Below, piece after piece: positions 15,051-24,071 of a stretch of DNA of 37,938 bases. The notes under the pieces were generated by a model. That model did no database searches, was not told the DNA's origin, and saw nothing but the letters and a program-made list of their open reading frames with translations. Each line of letters begins with the position of its first letter. The stretch's first letter is position 1. Source of the DNA: an uncultured Flavobacteriales bacterium. GTDB taxonomy: Bacteria > Bacteroidota > Bacteroidia > Flavobacteriales > UBA1820. Location of the stretch: NCBI GenBank assembly GCA_938023515.1, contig CALJDR010000079.1, positions 1 through 37,938 of the forward strand, in the 5' to 3' direction. Position numbers and translations under genes: made by a program.

Positions 15051-15768
15051 ACTGCAGATAAAGACGGACATTCACTCGCACCTGCTCCCAGGTCTCGACG
15101 ACGGGGCCCGGAACATGGAGCAAACCCTGCTGATGCTCGAAGGCATGCAGCAAGCGGGATTCGAACGCCTTTATTTCAGTCCGCATGTATCCGCCAGCCG
15201 GTATCCCAATACCAAAGGCGCGATAGAATCCCGCTTCCGGGAGGTGAAAGCTACTTGCCGGGAAAAAGGAATAGCCCTGGAACTGGGTCTCTGCGCAGAG
15301 TATTATATCGACCGGGAGTTCATGGAACTGGCCGAATCGGGCGAACCCCTGCTCACCCTGCCGGGAAACCATATTCTGGTGGAAACATCTATGATGCAGG
15401 AACCCCTCTATTTGTCCGAGGCCCTTTTCAACCTGCAGAGCAAAGGATACATCCCCATCCTGGCCCATCCCGAAAGATACCTTTATTATGAGGAAAATTC
15501 GGATATTTTGCTTAAATTGCATCATAACGGATGCCTTTTTCAGGCCAACCTTTTCTCGTTCTGCGGACATTACGGGAAAAGCTCCCGGAAAAAAGCAGAA
15601 TCCCTGCTCAAAGGCGGCCTGATCGATTTTATCGGCACCGACCTTCACCACCCTGCCCAACTGGCTATGCTCACGGACCGGTCCGTGCGGAAAGCGGCCG
15701 GTAAAATGAATGTGAAAAACGAGATGTTTAATGAACCTTTGAAGACCCAACACCATGAAAATAACTAA
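15043..15768 (+). CDS. CpsB/YwqE-type tyrosine-protein phosphatase (PHP fold)
   Basis: 241 residues. The metal-binding residues of the PHP domain can be read: H11 and H13 in DIHSHLLPGLDDG, H48 in SPHVS, E86 in LCAEYYID, H142 in LAHPERY, D200 and H202 in GTDLHHPA. It removes phosphate from the tyrosine-rich tail of the Wzc-type kinase encoded two genes downstream, so setting polymer length and export cycling. Overlaps both neighbours (8 bases with the dehydratase, 14 bases with the exporter gene), which indicates tight translational coupling. Confidence 0.93.
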   Translation: MDKLQIKTDIHSHLLPGLDDGARNMEQTLLMLEGMQQAGFERLYFSPHVSASRYPNTKGAIESRFREVKATCREKGIALELGLCAEYYIDREFMELAESGEPLLTLPGNHILVETSMMQEPLYLSEALFNLQSKGYIPILAHPERYLYYEENSDILLKLHHNGCLFQANLFSFCGHYGKSSRKKAESLLKGGLIDFIGTDLHHPAQLAMLTDRSVRKAAGKMNVKNEMFNEPLKTQHHENN

Positions 15769-16513
15769 GATCACGAGAATCCTCTTTATACTGGCCATAT
15801 CCCTGGCAGCTGTTTCCTGCGCATCGCTGAAAAAAACGACCTATTTCCAGGGAATAGACGAGGCGGCATTCGTATCCAAACTCGGGGACTTCGAGGCCCG
15901 GATCGCCCCGAACGACAACCTGTATATCACCGTCACTTCGACCAATCCCCAGGCCGTCGAGATGTTCAATCCCGTAAGGCTGGATGCCAACCTGCAAACC
16001 CTTTCCGTGCAGGGATACCTGGTTGACAAAGAAGGAAACATCAATTTCCCGGTATTGGGACAGGTACATCTGGGCGGGCTGACTAAAACGGAAGCAGTAG
16101 CGCTGTTGCGCGAGAAGATAGCCACTTACGTAGTCAACCCGATCGTCAACATCCGTTTTTTGAACTACAAGGTAACCGTACTGGGCGAAGTGAACCGCCC
16201 CGGCACCTACACCATCAGCGACGAAAAGATCTCGCTGCTCGAGGCTCTTGGGCTGGCCGGGGATATGACTATATACGGAAAAAGGGACAATATTCTGGTG
16301 TTCCGCAATATAAACGGGGAAAACCATTTCGAAAGGATCGATATGACTTCCGCCCAGATATTCAATTCCCCTTTCTTTTACCTGCAACAGAACGATATCG
16401 TCTATGTGCAGCCCAACCGGGCAAAAGCCGGCACGGCCAATTACAACCAGTATTTGCCGATGGGCTTGTCCGTACTGAGCCTGATAGCCACGATCGTTTC
16501 CATCGCCCTCTAA
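15755..16513 (+). CDS. Polysaccharide export lipoprotein (Wza/BexD family)
   Basis: 252 residues. Lipoprotein signal with lipobox AVSC (Cys about residue 22), followed by ASLKKTTYFQGID. The Poly_export (PES) domain lies about 48-125 (FEARIAPNDNLYITVTS...GQVHLGGLTKTEAVALLREKIATYV), then a SLBB domain (about 130-215: VTVLGEVNRPGTYTISDEKISLLEALGLAGDMTIYGKRDNI). A C-terminal hydrophobic helix (LPMGLSVLSLIATIVSIAL) fits the outer-membrane-spanning segment of Wza. It forms the export channel that docks on the Wzc-type protein. Confidence 0.93.
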   Translation: MKITKITRILFILAISLAAVSCASLKKTTYFQGIDEAAFVSKLGDFEARIAPNDNLYITVTSTNPQAVEMFNPVRLDANLQTLSVQGYLVDKEGNINFPVLGQVHLGGLTKTEAVALLREKIATYVVNPIVNIRFLNYKVTVLGEVNRPGTYTISDEKISLLEALGLAGDMTIYGKRDNILVFRNINGENHFERIDMTSAQIFNSPFFYLQQNDIVYVQPNRAKAGTANYNQYLPMGLSVLSLIATIVSIAL

Positions 16514-16532
16514 CCGCCTATAAAAAGTAACC

Positions 16533-18836
16533 ATGCAGAATTTCGATCAACCGTTCCATAACGACAGCGGCGGGAAAAGTTTCCAGGAAACTTTTTTCCA
16601 TTACCTGTCGTACTGGAAATATATAGTGGCTTCCCTGGTGGTATGCCTTATCGCGGCGTTCCTCTATTTGCGGTACGCACCCTCGGAATACCTGGTCTCG
16701 GCCAAGATCCTGATCCGCGACGAACACCGCGGCCAGAGCACGGCCGACCTGGACATCTTCAACGACCTGGGCATCCTGTCCTCGTCCGGCAATATCGACA
16801 ACGAACTGGAAGTCATCAAATCCCGCACCCTGCTGCAGCGGGTATCGGACAGCCTCAACCTGAACGTATCCTATTTTTCCGACGGGCGGATACAGAATAC
16901 GGAACTGCACCGCAATTCCCCGATAGAAGTGCATGTGGAAAAATACCAAGGCCGTAAGCCCTCTTTTTCCGTCTCGATGCAGGAGGACGGGCGGTTTCTG
17001 CTCAAGGACAAGGACGCTTCCGTATCGGCCTATGCCGGAGAAACGGTCGACACTCCCTGGGGACGGCTCAAAGTATCCTTTGCCGGCGGTGCGGCTCCTT
17101 ATCCGGTGATCGTCGAAATCCGGGAGCACGTAAAACTACCCGAACCGCAGATCAAAGCGGTAAACAAGAACTCCGGCGTGGTGGAAATATCGACGCTGGC
17201 TGCCTGTCCCGAAAAGAGCAAGGACATCATCAACGCGCTGATAGACTATTACAATATACAATCCATCGAGGACAAGCGTTGGGCGACCGAACAGACCATC
17301 CGTTTCATCGACGACAGGCTCCGGGACATCTCCGGCCAGCTCGAAACGGTGGAAAAAGACGTCGAATCGTATAAAAAGGCCAACGAACTGACCGACATTC
17401 AGTCCGAAGCCGGTCTGTACCTTTCTTCCGGCAGCGAATACGACAAACGAATCACCGAGATCGAACTCCAGCGGGAGATCCTCTCTTCGGTGGAAAAGGC
17501 GCTGCTCGATCCGGCCAACCGGAACAACCCGGCCCCTACCAATATCGGGATCACCGACCCTTCGCTGATCGCGCTGATGAACAAATACAACGAAATGCAG
17601 TTCACCCGGCGCGAAATGTCGGCCACGATGACCGACGAGAACCCGCGTCTGATCGAAATAGACAAACAGATCACGCTGCTGCGCAACGACATCCTGCAGG
17701 GTATCCGAAGTTCGGAACAGAGTTTCGGTACGATTCTGGTCAACCTGCGCAAACGCGAGGATTCGTACTCGTCCAAAATACGTAACCTCTCGACCAACGA
17801 AAGGGAATTCCGCAGTTTCCTGCGCCAGAAGGAGATCACCGAAACGATCTTTTTGTACCTGCTCCAGAAGCACGAAGAATCGGCCATCGGGCTGTCCATG
17901 ATATCGCCCAACGCCAAAGTGATCGACGAGGCATACATCGACCCGATCCCTGTCAAACCCCGTTCGATGATCGTCCTGCTGCTGGCCGTCGTGCTCGGAG
18001 TAGTGATACCCGTGGGGGTCATATACATCAAAGATATTTTAAACAATAAGATAGGATCCAAGGAAGAACTCGAGAAACTGGTGAAAGCCCCTATTCTGGG
18101 TGCTGTTCCCAAAACGAAGACGGACATCGTCATCAAGGAAGGCGACCGGTCCCGCACGGTGGAAATGTACCGGGAACTGGCTGTCAATATGAGTTTCATG
18201 CTGCAGGGAGAGCGCCACAAAGCGGTGATGGTCACCTCGTCCATCCCCAATGAAGGCAAGAGTTCTTTCTCCGTCAACATGGCCCTCACCCTGGCCACTT
18301 CCGGCAAAAAAGTCCTGCTGCTCGACCTCGATATGCGGAACTCGAACATGGAGGAACTGTTGAAGGAAAAAAGTCCGGCCAAAGGGATATCGGCATATTT
18401 ATCCGATAAGAGCATGACCATCGAAGATATCATCGCACACACGCAGGAAAACCAGAACCTCGATATCGTCTATTCCGGCGTCTTCCCTCCCAATCCGGCC
18501 GAACTGCTGATGAACGGGCGGCTGGAGGGACTTATGACATACGCCCGAGAGCATTATGATTACGTGATCGTTGATACCCCGCCGCTGATGATGGTCAGCG
18601 ACTCCCTGATCATCAGCCGCTTCTGTGACCTGAACATCTATATTTCCCGGGCCGGATTCACGCACCGGCAGAACCTAAGGTTTTCTGAAGAACTGTACCG
18701 CAACGAAAAGCTGAAGAATATGGCCTATGTCATCACAGCGGTAAGCACCGGCGGATCTTATGGCTACGGATATGGTTATGGGTACGGATACGGGGAAACG
18801 GACAAAAAAGGCAAGCCGAAAAAAAGAAAAGACTAA
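16533..18836 (+). CDS. Wzc-type polysaccharide co-polymerase and tyrosine autokinase
   Basis: 767 residues. Wzz domain with first membrane helix about 31-48, long coiled coil about 260-450 and second helix about 479-499 (IVLLLAVVLGVVIPVGVIYIK). The C-terminal BY-kinase domain has Walker A SSIPNEGKSS (Lys576), Walker A' VLLLDLDMR (594-602) and Walker B YDYVIVDTPP (675-684). The tail carries a run of alternating Gly and Tyr with six tyrosines (743-753), the autophosphorylation cluster, before a basic end (KKGKPKKRKD). It controls chain length and export with the Wza- and CpsB-type proteins just upstream. Last gene of the operon. Confidence 0.95.
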   Translation: MQNFDQPFHNDSGGKSFQETFFHYLSYWKYIVASLVVCLIAAFLYLRYAPSEYLVSAKILIRDEHRGQSTADLDIFNDLGILSSSGNIDNELEVIKSRTLLQRVSDSLNLNVSYFSDGRIQNTELHRNSPIEVHVEKYQGRKPSFSVSMQEDGRFLLKDKDASVSAYAGETVDTPWGRLKVSFAGGAAPYPVIVEIREHVKLPEPQIKAVNKNSGVVEISTLAACPEKSKDIINALIDYYNIQSIEDKRWATEQTIRFIDDRLRDISGQLETVEKDVESYKKANELTDIQSEAGLYLSSGSEYDKRITEIELQREILSSVEKALLDPANRNNPAPTNIGITDPSLIALMNKYNEMQFTRREMSATMTDENPRLIEIDKQITLLRNDILQGIRSSEQSFGTILVNLRKREDSYSSKIRNLSTNEREFRSFLRQKEITETIFLYLLQKHEESAIGLSMISPNAKVIDEAYIDPIPVKPRSMIVLLLAVVLGVVIPVGVIYIKDILNNKIGSKEELEKLVKAPILGAVPKTKTDIVIKEGDRSRTVEMYRELAVNMSFMLQGERHKAVMVTSSIPNEGKSSFSVNMALTLATSGKKVLLLDLDMRNSNMEELLKEKSPAKGISAYLSDKSMTIEDIIAHTQENQNLDIVYSGVFPPNPAELLMNGRLEGLMTYAREHYDYVIVDTPPLMMVSDSLIISRFCDLNIYISRAGFTHRQNLRFSEELYRNEKLKNMAYVITAVSTGGSYGYGYGYGYGYGETDKKGKPKKRKD
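18759..18794 (+). repeat. Six-unit TAY-GGN tandem repeat coding the Wzc tyrosine cluster
   Basis: Six successive Tyr-Gly codon pairs (TATGGC, TACGGA, TATGGT, TATGGG, TACGGA, TACGGG). Slippage by one unit would change tyrosine number by one without a frameshift. Confidence 0.85.
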
Positions 18837-18842
18837 AAGCCG

Positions 18843-19439
18843 TTACCGTCCGGCGACTATTTTACGGAGCGTAAGGAATATGACTTTAAAGTATTCCTTT
18901 ATGCTCCGTTTTTCTATGTATTGCCTGTTCAGGCGGATCTTGTCCGGCATGATCCGGCGGATATACTCCTGTTCGGGGTCTTCCGCCCGGCCGAGCATTT
19001 CGTTCTCGTCCGCATATTCGATGGAGGCATAGTCGGTAATACCGGGGGGCACCTGCAGGACCTGCCGCTGGGCGGGAGTGTAAAGATCCACATACCGGCG
19101 CAGTTCCGGACGGGGCCCCACCAGGCTCATATCCCCTTTCAGGACATTGTACAACTGAGGAAGTTCGTCCAGTTTGAATTTACGCAGGTAATACCCCACG
19201 CGCGTGATCCGCGGGTCGCGCTCCCCGACCGTAATACCGGAGCCGCTTTCTTCCTGCGTTTTCATCGTCCGGAACTTATACAAGGTAAAATCGCGCCCGT
19301 CCTTCCCCACCCGGACCTGGGAGAAAAAACCGCCTCCCCGGCTGCCGCATACCACGGTCAAATAGACCAGTAGCAGGACGGGGGACAGAACGACCAGTCC
19401 CAGGAAAGAAAAGAGAATATCGCAGGCGCGTATCATCAT
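18843..19439 (-). CDS. Small phosphoglycosyl transferase (PglC-like, monotopic)
   Basis: 198 residues. The N-terminal re-entrant helix (ACDILFSFLGLVVLSPVLLLVYL) has the Ser-Pro break at 19-20 characteristic of monotopic phosphoglycosyl transferases. The active-site Asp-Glu pair is D91-E92 in KLDELPQLYNVLKGDMSLVGPRP. It transfers a sugar phosphate from a UDP-sugar to undecaprenyl phosphate, starting the repeat unit. PglC-type enzymes of this size often use UDP-diNAcBac-like sugars, which fits the 4,6-dehydratase plus aminotransferase of this locus. It starts inside the stop of the aminotransferase gene (ATGATG) and is the last gene of the minus-strand operon. Confidence 0.93.
   Translation of the reverse strand: MMIRACDILFSFLGLVVLSPVLLLVYLTVVCGSRGGGFFSQVRVGKDGRDFTLYKFRTMKTQEESGSGITVGERDPRITRVGYYLRKFKLDELPQLYNVLKGDMSLVGPRPELRRYVDLYTPAQRQVLQVPPGITDYASIEYADENEMLGRAEDPEQEYIRRIMPDKIRLNRQYIEKRSIKEYFKVIFLTLRKIVAGR
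18865..18914 (+). terminator. Plus-strand terminator embedded in the convergent transferase gene
   Basis: CGGAGC-GTA-AGGAATA (18865-18880) pairs with TATTCCT-TTAT-GCTCCG (18892-18908) around an 11-base loop, with a small internal mismatch, and TTTTT follows at 18909-18913 on the plus strand. It lies 28 bases past the stop of the Wzc-type gene but inside the 3' coding end of the transferase gene read from the other strand. On the minus strand no T run follows, so it is a plus-strand signal. Confidence 0.7.
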
Positions 19440-20647
19440 CTTTTTACTTTTTTCACGGCCGCACGGACGGCAGAAACGACTTGATCTACCTGTTCGTCGG
19501 TCAATTGCGGATATACCGGCAAGGATATTTCGGAAGAAAAGTTCCGGTAGGCCGCCGGATAATCCATGATATCATAGCCCAAGCCCTTAAAATAGCTGAG
19601 CATCGGCAGGGGAATGAAATGGACGTTCACCCCTATCTCCTGTGCGGATATCTCCCGGATGATTTCGTCCCGCTGCCCTTCGGCGATACCGGCTATGCGC
19701 AGCGGGAAGATGTGGTAGGAAGATTCTCGGTCTGCAGACAATCCGGGAGGCAGGATAAAATCCGTATCGCCCCCGAACCCCTCGGCATAACGACCGAATA
19801 TCTCCTTGCGGCGCGCCAGAAGCTGTCCGTACCGGCGCATCTGGGCCAGCCCTATGGCCGCATTTACATCCGCCATATTTATCTTCATCCCCAATCCCGT
19901 AATATCGTAACGCCACTGCCCTCCCTGTGTCTTGGTGTAGGCGTCCTTCGTCTGGCAGTTCAGGGACATCAGGCGCATCCGGCCGTAAACCTCTTCATTG
20001 TCGAACGGGGCCGGCAGGTTTAGAGATATGGCTCCGCCTTCCGCCGTAGTGATATTTTTGACGGCATGCAGGGAAAAAACGGTTATGTCCGCCTGCGTAC
20101 CTACCGGACGCCCTTTATACCGGGCACCCAGCGAATGGGCGGCATCGCTCATGACCAATACCCTGCCCAGTTTTTCCTGCACCGGCGAATCCGGGGAGAA
20201 CAACGCCCGGACGGAGGGTTCGTCCACCAGGGATATGATCCGGTCATAATCGCAGGGCCATCCGGCAAAATCGACGGGGATTATCGCCTTGGTGCGCGGG
20301 GTGACCGCATTTTTTACGGCCTCGGCGGTAAGGTTAAAGTCTTCTCCCACGTCCACCATCACCGGGCATCCCCCGGCATGCAGCACAGCCAGCGCCGTAG
20401 CGCTGTACGTATAAGTGGGAATGATGACCTCATCGCCGGGTTTCAGCCCCAGCCAGCGGAGCACCATAATGGCCCCCGAAGTCCAGGAATTGACACAAAG
20501 TACGGCCTGCGAACCGGTAAAAGTGCGCATGGATTCCTCCAGAGCCTTCACTTTAGGGCCGGTGGTGATCCAGCCGGAGCGCAGCGAATCGACTACTTCA
20601 TCGATCACGCTCTGGTCTATATAAGGTGGGGAAAAAGGTATTTTCAT
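19436..20647 (-). CDS. DegT/DnrJ/EryC1/StrS aminotransferase for a nucleotide sugar
   Basis: 403 residues from MKIPFSPPYIDQSV; an upstream ATG at 20752 would place 35 extra residues across the preceding gene's end and is rejected. PLP enzyme: Asp168 (VMSDAAHSLGA) and the Schiff-base lysine K197 in FSLHAVKNITTAEGGAI are visible. Family members add a 4-amino group to UDP-4-keto-6-deoxy sugars. The CapD-like dehydratase at 13131 supplies such a substrate, so the product may be a UDP-4-amino-4,6-dideoxy-HexNAc. It overlaps the transferase gene by 4 bases. Confidence 0.92.
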   Translation of the reverse strand: MKIPFSPPYIDQSVIDEVVDSLRSGWITTGPKVKALEESMRTFTGSQAVLCVNSWTSGAIMVLRWLGLKPGDEVIIPTYTYSATALAVLHAGGCPVMVDVGEDFNLTAEAVKNAVTPRTKAIIPVDFAGWPCDYDRIISLVDEPSVRALFSPDSPVQEKLGRVLVMSDAAHSLGARYKGRPVGTQADITVFSLHAVKNITTAEGGAISLNLPAPFDNEEVYGRMRLMSLNCQTKDAYTKTQGGQWRYDITGLGMKINMADVNAAIGLAQMRRYGQLLARRKEIFGRYAEGFGGDTDFILPPGLSADRESSYHIFPLRIAGIAEGQRDEIIREISAQEIGVNVHFIPLPMLSYFKGLGYDIMDYPAAYRNFSSEISLPVYPQLTDEQVDQVVSAVRAAVKKVKR

Positions 20648-20660
20648 GTTTATTCTGTTT

Positions 20661-21680
20661 TTATCGGTTGGAGCCTGCGCGGAACGGGCGCCGGAAGAGC
20701 ACATTATAAAGCCCTTTCCAGTAACCCAGCCCGTAGGCGGTGTGTATGACAAAGAAAACGCAGGGTAAGGAAAAAACTAATCTCCAGTCCTTCAAACGGC
20801 CGGCCTCCCGGACGCCGAAGGACACCCCGAGCAGCAGGTAAAGGAACCATACGCCCAGGTATATCCAAAGGATAACGGGCGAGAAAACGCTCCACACAGC
20901 CCCGGCGACGATCCCCAACACGAACAATGCCGGAAAGAACTGCCGCAGGGTAGCCGGAGCCCCCAGTTTTTTATTTACCAACGGCTTGAACAGTCCGTAC
21001 TGGTAATACATCCTGGCCGCTTTGCCGATCGTGTCCCGCGCGGTATAATCGATCCGGACCGAGGGGATCAGATAGATACGCCCGCCGTTTTTAATTATAC
21101 GGCCGTTGAATTCGTCGTCCTGGTTGCGCGTGAGTTCGGTATCGAAAAGACCTACGCGGTCGAACACTTCCCGCCGGAAACAGCCGAAGGGGACAGTATC
21201 CACCTGCCGAACCTTGTCCGCACCTACTTTGTGTACGGACAGCCCGACGCCGAACACATGACTGGAAGCCACGGCGATAGCCCGGCACACCGGGGTATCG
21301 GCTGCCGGAAGGGTATTCCAGAGTCCCCCTACGTTGTCCGCACCGAGCCTGATCAAAGATTCCGCCAACCGGGACACATAATCCGGCGGATAGGCAGAAT
21401 GGGCATCGACCCGCATCACGACCTCTCCTTGCGAGACTCCGATCCCGATGTTCAGGGCATACGGAGCCGTACGGCCCGGATTGTCGAACATTCGGATGAA
21501 AGCGTATTTAGCCTGAAAAGCATCCAGTATCTCCCGCGTACGGTCGGCACTCATCCCATCCACGAACAGGATTTCCATTCTGTCCCGCGGATAATCCTGG
21601 GCCAGGAGCGACTCCACACATTTTTCGATGTGCTTTTCCTCGTTATATATGGGGCATATGAGGGATACGAAAGGTTTCAT
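20661..21680 (-). CDS. Family 2 glycosyltransferase with C-terminal membrane helices
   Basis: 339 residues from MKPFVSLICPIYNEEKHI, whose ATG overlaps the stop of the upstream gene (ATGA); the longer frame to 21749 is rejected. GT-A fold: VSLICPIYNEE (5-15), EILFVDGMSADRT and VMRVDAHSAYPPDY, the latter with the Asp of the DxD-like metal site. LTRNQDDEFNGRI holds the QDDE/ED catalytic-base region. Three hydrophobic segments at the C-terminus (about 245-270, 275-295, 305-325) resemble ExoA-like succinoglycan transferases. It adds one sugar of the repeat unit at the inner face of the membrane; donor and acceptor are unknown. Confidence 0.9.
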   Translation of the reverse strand: MKPFVSLICPIYNEEKHIEKCVESLLAQDYPRDRMEILFVDGMSADRTREILDAFQAKYAFIRMFDNPGRTAPYALNIGIGVSQGEVVMRVDAHSAYPPDYVSRLAESLIRLGADNVGGLWNTLPAADTPVCRAIAVASSHVFGVGLSVHKVGADKVRQVDTVPFGCFRREVFDRVGLFDTELTRNQDDEFNGRIIKNGGRIYLIPSVRIDYTARDTIGKAARMYYQYGLFKPLVNKKLGAPATLRQFFPALFVLGIVAGAVWSVFSPVILWIYLGVWFLYLLLGVSFGVREAGRLKDWRLVFSLPCVFFVIHTAYGLGYWKGLYNVLFRRPFRAGSNR

Positions 21681-22996
21681 CGGATCAGCGATTGAACGAT
21701 CTGCGGTTTTCCGGAGGCAGTGGGGGGAATATGATCCACCTTTTTCCACTTCACGGAGTATTTTTCTCCCAGCCGGGCGTTTATTTTGCTTTCCACCTGC
21801 TTCAGGCCCCGGGGGTCGAACGATTCGGCAGGGATGTATTCGATCTCTATTTCCCCGGGTGTTTTCTGGACGACCCGGAACTGGACAATATCGGGGATAT
21901 CCCGAAACAGGGAAGTAAAGAAATGCACGGTCATATATTTCCCGGACGGAACTTTTATTACATCAGTATCCCGGCCCACCACCCTTTCCAACAGGGGATA
22001 GTTCAATTCCCGTCGTTCCGGGTATTCCTCCCGGGGCAGTTTCACCGCCATATCGCCTATATGGTAACGGATAAGCGGCATGCTGTACCCGTCCAGCCGG
22101 GTAAGGACGACGTGCCCCATCTGGCCGTCGGGGACTTCGTTACCCCGGTCGTCCACGATCTCCATATGGACATGCGGGGTCATGATATAGTAGTAATCCA
22201 GGTCTTTTTTGGCAGCCATCATGATCCCTTCCGAACAGCCGTAGGTATCGAACACCGGACATCCGAATACCCGCTCTATGTTTTCTTCATACTGGTCGAA
22301 CAGTTTATCACCCCAGCTGATAGCCTGGTCGAACCGGACATCGGCGAGACCGTATTTTTCCGCTACCTGCGCGAACACGCTGAGGGAAGAGGGAAAACCG
22401 CCGAGCGTATAGCCGGATTTCCCCAACAGCCCGGACAGCATCTGCGCCATCTCCGGTTCGTACATCGTGAATGAATTGACGTATTTTGTCCGCAGCAGAA
22501 CGTCTTTCATCCTTTTGACGATCCCGCGGGTGCGCCCCATACCGGTCTGCACCAATTTTTTCCCCAGATAATACCCGGACCACTCCCACCAATGGGTCTG
22601 TATCCCCTGGCTGACAGATATCTCCCGGGGGGTGGCATAGATCGATACCTGGGTACCGGAAGAGCCGCTGGTCGTCCCTTTGACCAACGTTTCTTTCGGA
22701 ACCATCACCAGGCTGTCTATATGGGCATTGATCTCTTTCTTGTATAGGATAGGAAAGGATTTGAGCCATTCGCGCGGGTTTCCCCGCTGCTTTTTGATGT
22801 CCTGGTAGTAAGGAATATGATCGACGGCATGGTGGAGGATATCCCGTAGGTTCCTGCGGGAAAGTTCATCTATTTCATCGGCCGAAAGCTTAGCATACCC
22901 CCGCCACTTACGGATTTCCTGCATGAACGCCGTGCGGAGCACCATATCACCGGCCGGCAACACGATATTTTCCAATAATTTGTTGTACAGCTTCAT
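21677..22996 (-). CDS. CapK/PaaK-like adenylate-forming enzyme
   Basis: 439 residues from MKLYNKLLEN (22996); 24 earlier residues in frame come from the neighbouring gene's end. The AMP-binding loop KGTTSGSSGTQVSIY lies about 106-120 and the YGCSEG motif about 250; the C-terminal domain follows with GRDTDVIKVPSGKYMT. These are features of the phenylacetate-CoA ligase family. CapK-type members are found in capsule loci of many bacteria, but their substrate is not established; activation of a small carboxylic acid for transfer to a sugar is a reasonable inference, with the GNAT enzyme at 25629 a possible acceptor step. Confidence 0.85.
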   Translation of the reverse strand: MKLYNKLLENIVLPAGDMVLRTAFMQEIRKWRGYAKLSADEIDELSRRNLRDILHHAVDHIPYYQDIKKQRGNPREWLKSFPILYKKEINAHIDSLVMVPKETLVKGTTSGSSGTQVSIYATPREISVSQGIQTHWWEWSGYYLGKKLVQTGMGRTRGIVKRMKDVLLRTKYVNSFTMYEPEMAQMLSGLLGKSGYTLGGFPSSLSVFAQVAEKYGLADVRFDQAISWGDKLFDQYEENIERVFGCPVFDTYGCSEGIMMAAKKDLDYYYIMTPHVHMEIVDDRGNEVPDGQMGHVVLTRLDGYSMPLIRYHIGDMAVKLPREEYPERRELNYPLLERVVGRDTDVIKVPSGKYMTVHFFTSLFRDIPDIVQFRVVQKTPGEIEIEYIPAESFDPRGLKQVESKINARLGEKYSVKWKKVDHIPPTASGKPQIVQSLIR

Positions 22997-23015
22997 GTTT
23001 TTTCCTCTTTTCTTT

Positions 23016-24071
23016 TTACTCCAAATCCATCTGCCGGCGGAACACGCTCCAGGCATATTCCATCCCATAGCGTTTGGAACGTTCCCAAGCCGCTTTTTTC
23101 AGCACGGGCAGTTTTGTTTTATCTCCTATCAGCAGGTCTACTTTATGAAAAAAGCATTCCTTATCCCCCATCGGGCATATGTAGCCCGTTACCCCATCCT
23201 CGACGAATTCTTCCGTATGCTGCCAGCGGGACACCAGCACAGGAATGCCGGAAATATAGGCATCGAGTATCGCGCCGGGGAACCCTTCATTGTAGTAGGT
23301 CGGCAGGATCAGCAGGTCGTACCCGTTGAGGGTGGTATAGATGTGCTCGGGTTCTAACTTTCCCCTATATTCGACGAAATCATACCGGGCTACTTCCGCC
23401 TGGAAATACTCGGCATCATCCGGCTCCACCCCGCCGTAAAAATCGATCACAGCCGTACCGGGCGGGTACGTCTGCCGGATATGTTCGGCCAAGGCGAACA
23501 CGACATCCAGCCCTTTTTTCTTCTGTATCCGGGACATGAATACGATCCGCAGGGTATCCCCGCTGGCCCCTGTCAGGGCAGGCACATAATCGTTTATCCG
23601 GAAATTATTGAGCAGATGACTGTTGCGGAAGCCGAACTCTTCTTTCAGCTCCTTATCGACGATGGACACCTGCGGAAAGATGGCCTTTATCCGCTTGTTC
23701 ATCCAACGAATCACGGGATGCTTGCGGAAATACTCGGTTTGTCCGCTGCCCACTGCCACATGGAGTATCCGGAACCGGAATACCAGAGACAGAAGATATA
23801 TGAACGGAAATACATACGTAAGGTTGTTGCGGCAGGGAATGATCACGAATGTCCCGCACGTCAAGGTATTTTTCAGAAATCCGAAAAAAGACATTTTTCG
23901 GAAGCGGGACTCCTGGGTGTCGTACTGCCGGATTTGGTGGGTATCGCCCAATTTGGACTGGATCATCCGGTAGATGTTCCGGCTCTTGATGGTCTGCCCG
24001 TCCAATTGATTGGTACGGTACCCGAAATACCCTACTACAAATATTTTATTTCGTCGCGATGCCATATCCAA
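23016..24071 (-). CDS. Family 4-type (GT-B) glycosyltransferase
   Basis: 351 residues. The Rossmann halves are seen as KIFVVGYFGYRTNQLDGQTIKSRNIYRMI (N-terminal acceptor side) and LRIVFMSRIQKKKGLDVVFALAEHI with YNEGFPGAILDAYISGIPVLVSRW (donor side). The usual ExxxxxxxE motif reads E-GFPGAIL-D, with Asp in the second place. Start may be the ATG at 24071 or the one two codons later; both lie inside the methyltransferase 3' end (26-base overlap). Cytosolic face of the membrane, retaining mechanism expected; donor sugar unknown. Confidence 0.88.
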   Translation of the reverse strand: MDMASRRNKIFVVGYFGYRTNQLDGQTIKSRNIYRMIQSKLGDTHQIRQYDTQESRFRKMSFFGFLKNTLTCGTFVIIPCRNNLTYVFPFIYLLSLVFRFRILHVAVGSGQTEYFRKHPVIRWMNKRIKAIFPQVSIVDKELKEEFGFRNSHLLNNFRINDYVPALTGASGDTLRIVFMSRIQKKKGLDVVFALAEHIRQTYPPGTAVIDFYGGVEPDDAEYFQAEVARYDFVEYRGKLEPEHIYTTLNGYDLLILPTYYNEGFPGAILDAYISGIPVLVSRWQHTEEFVEDGVTGYICPMGDKECFFHKVDLLIGDKTKLPVLKKAAWERSKRYGMEYAWSVFRRQMDLE

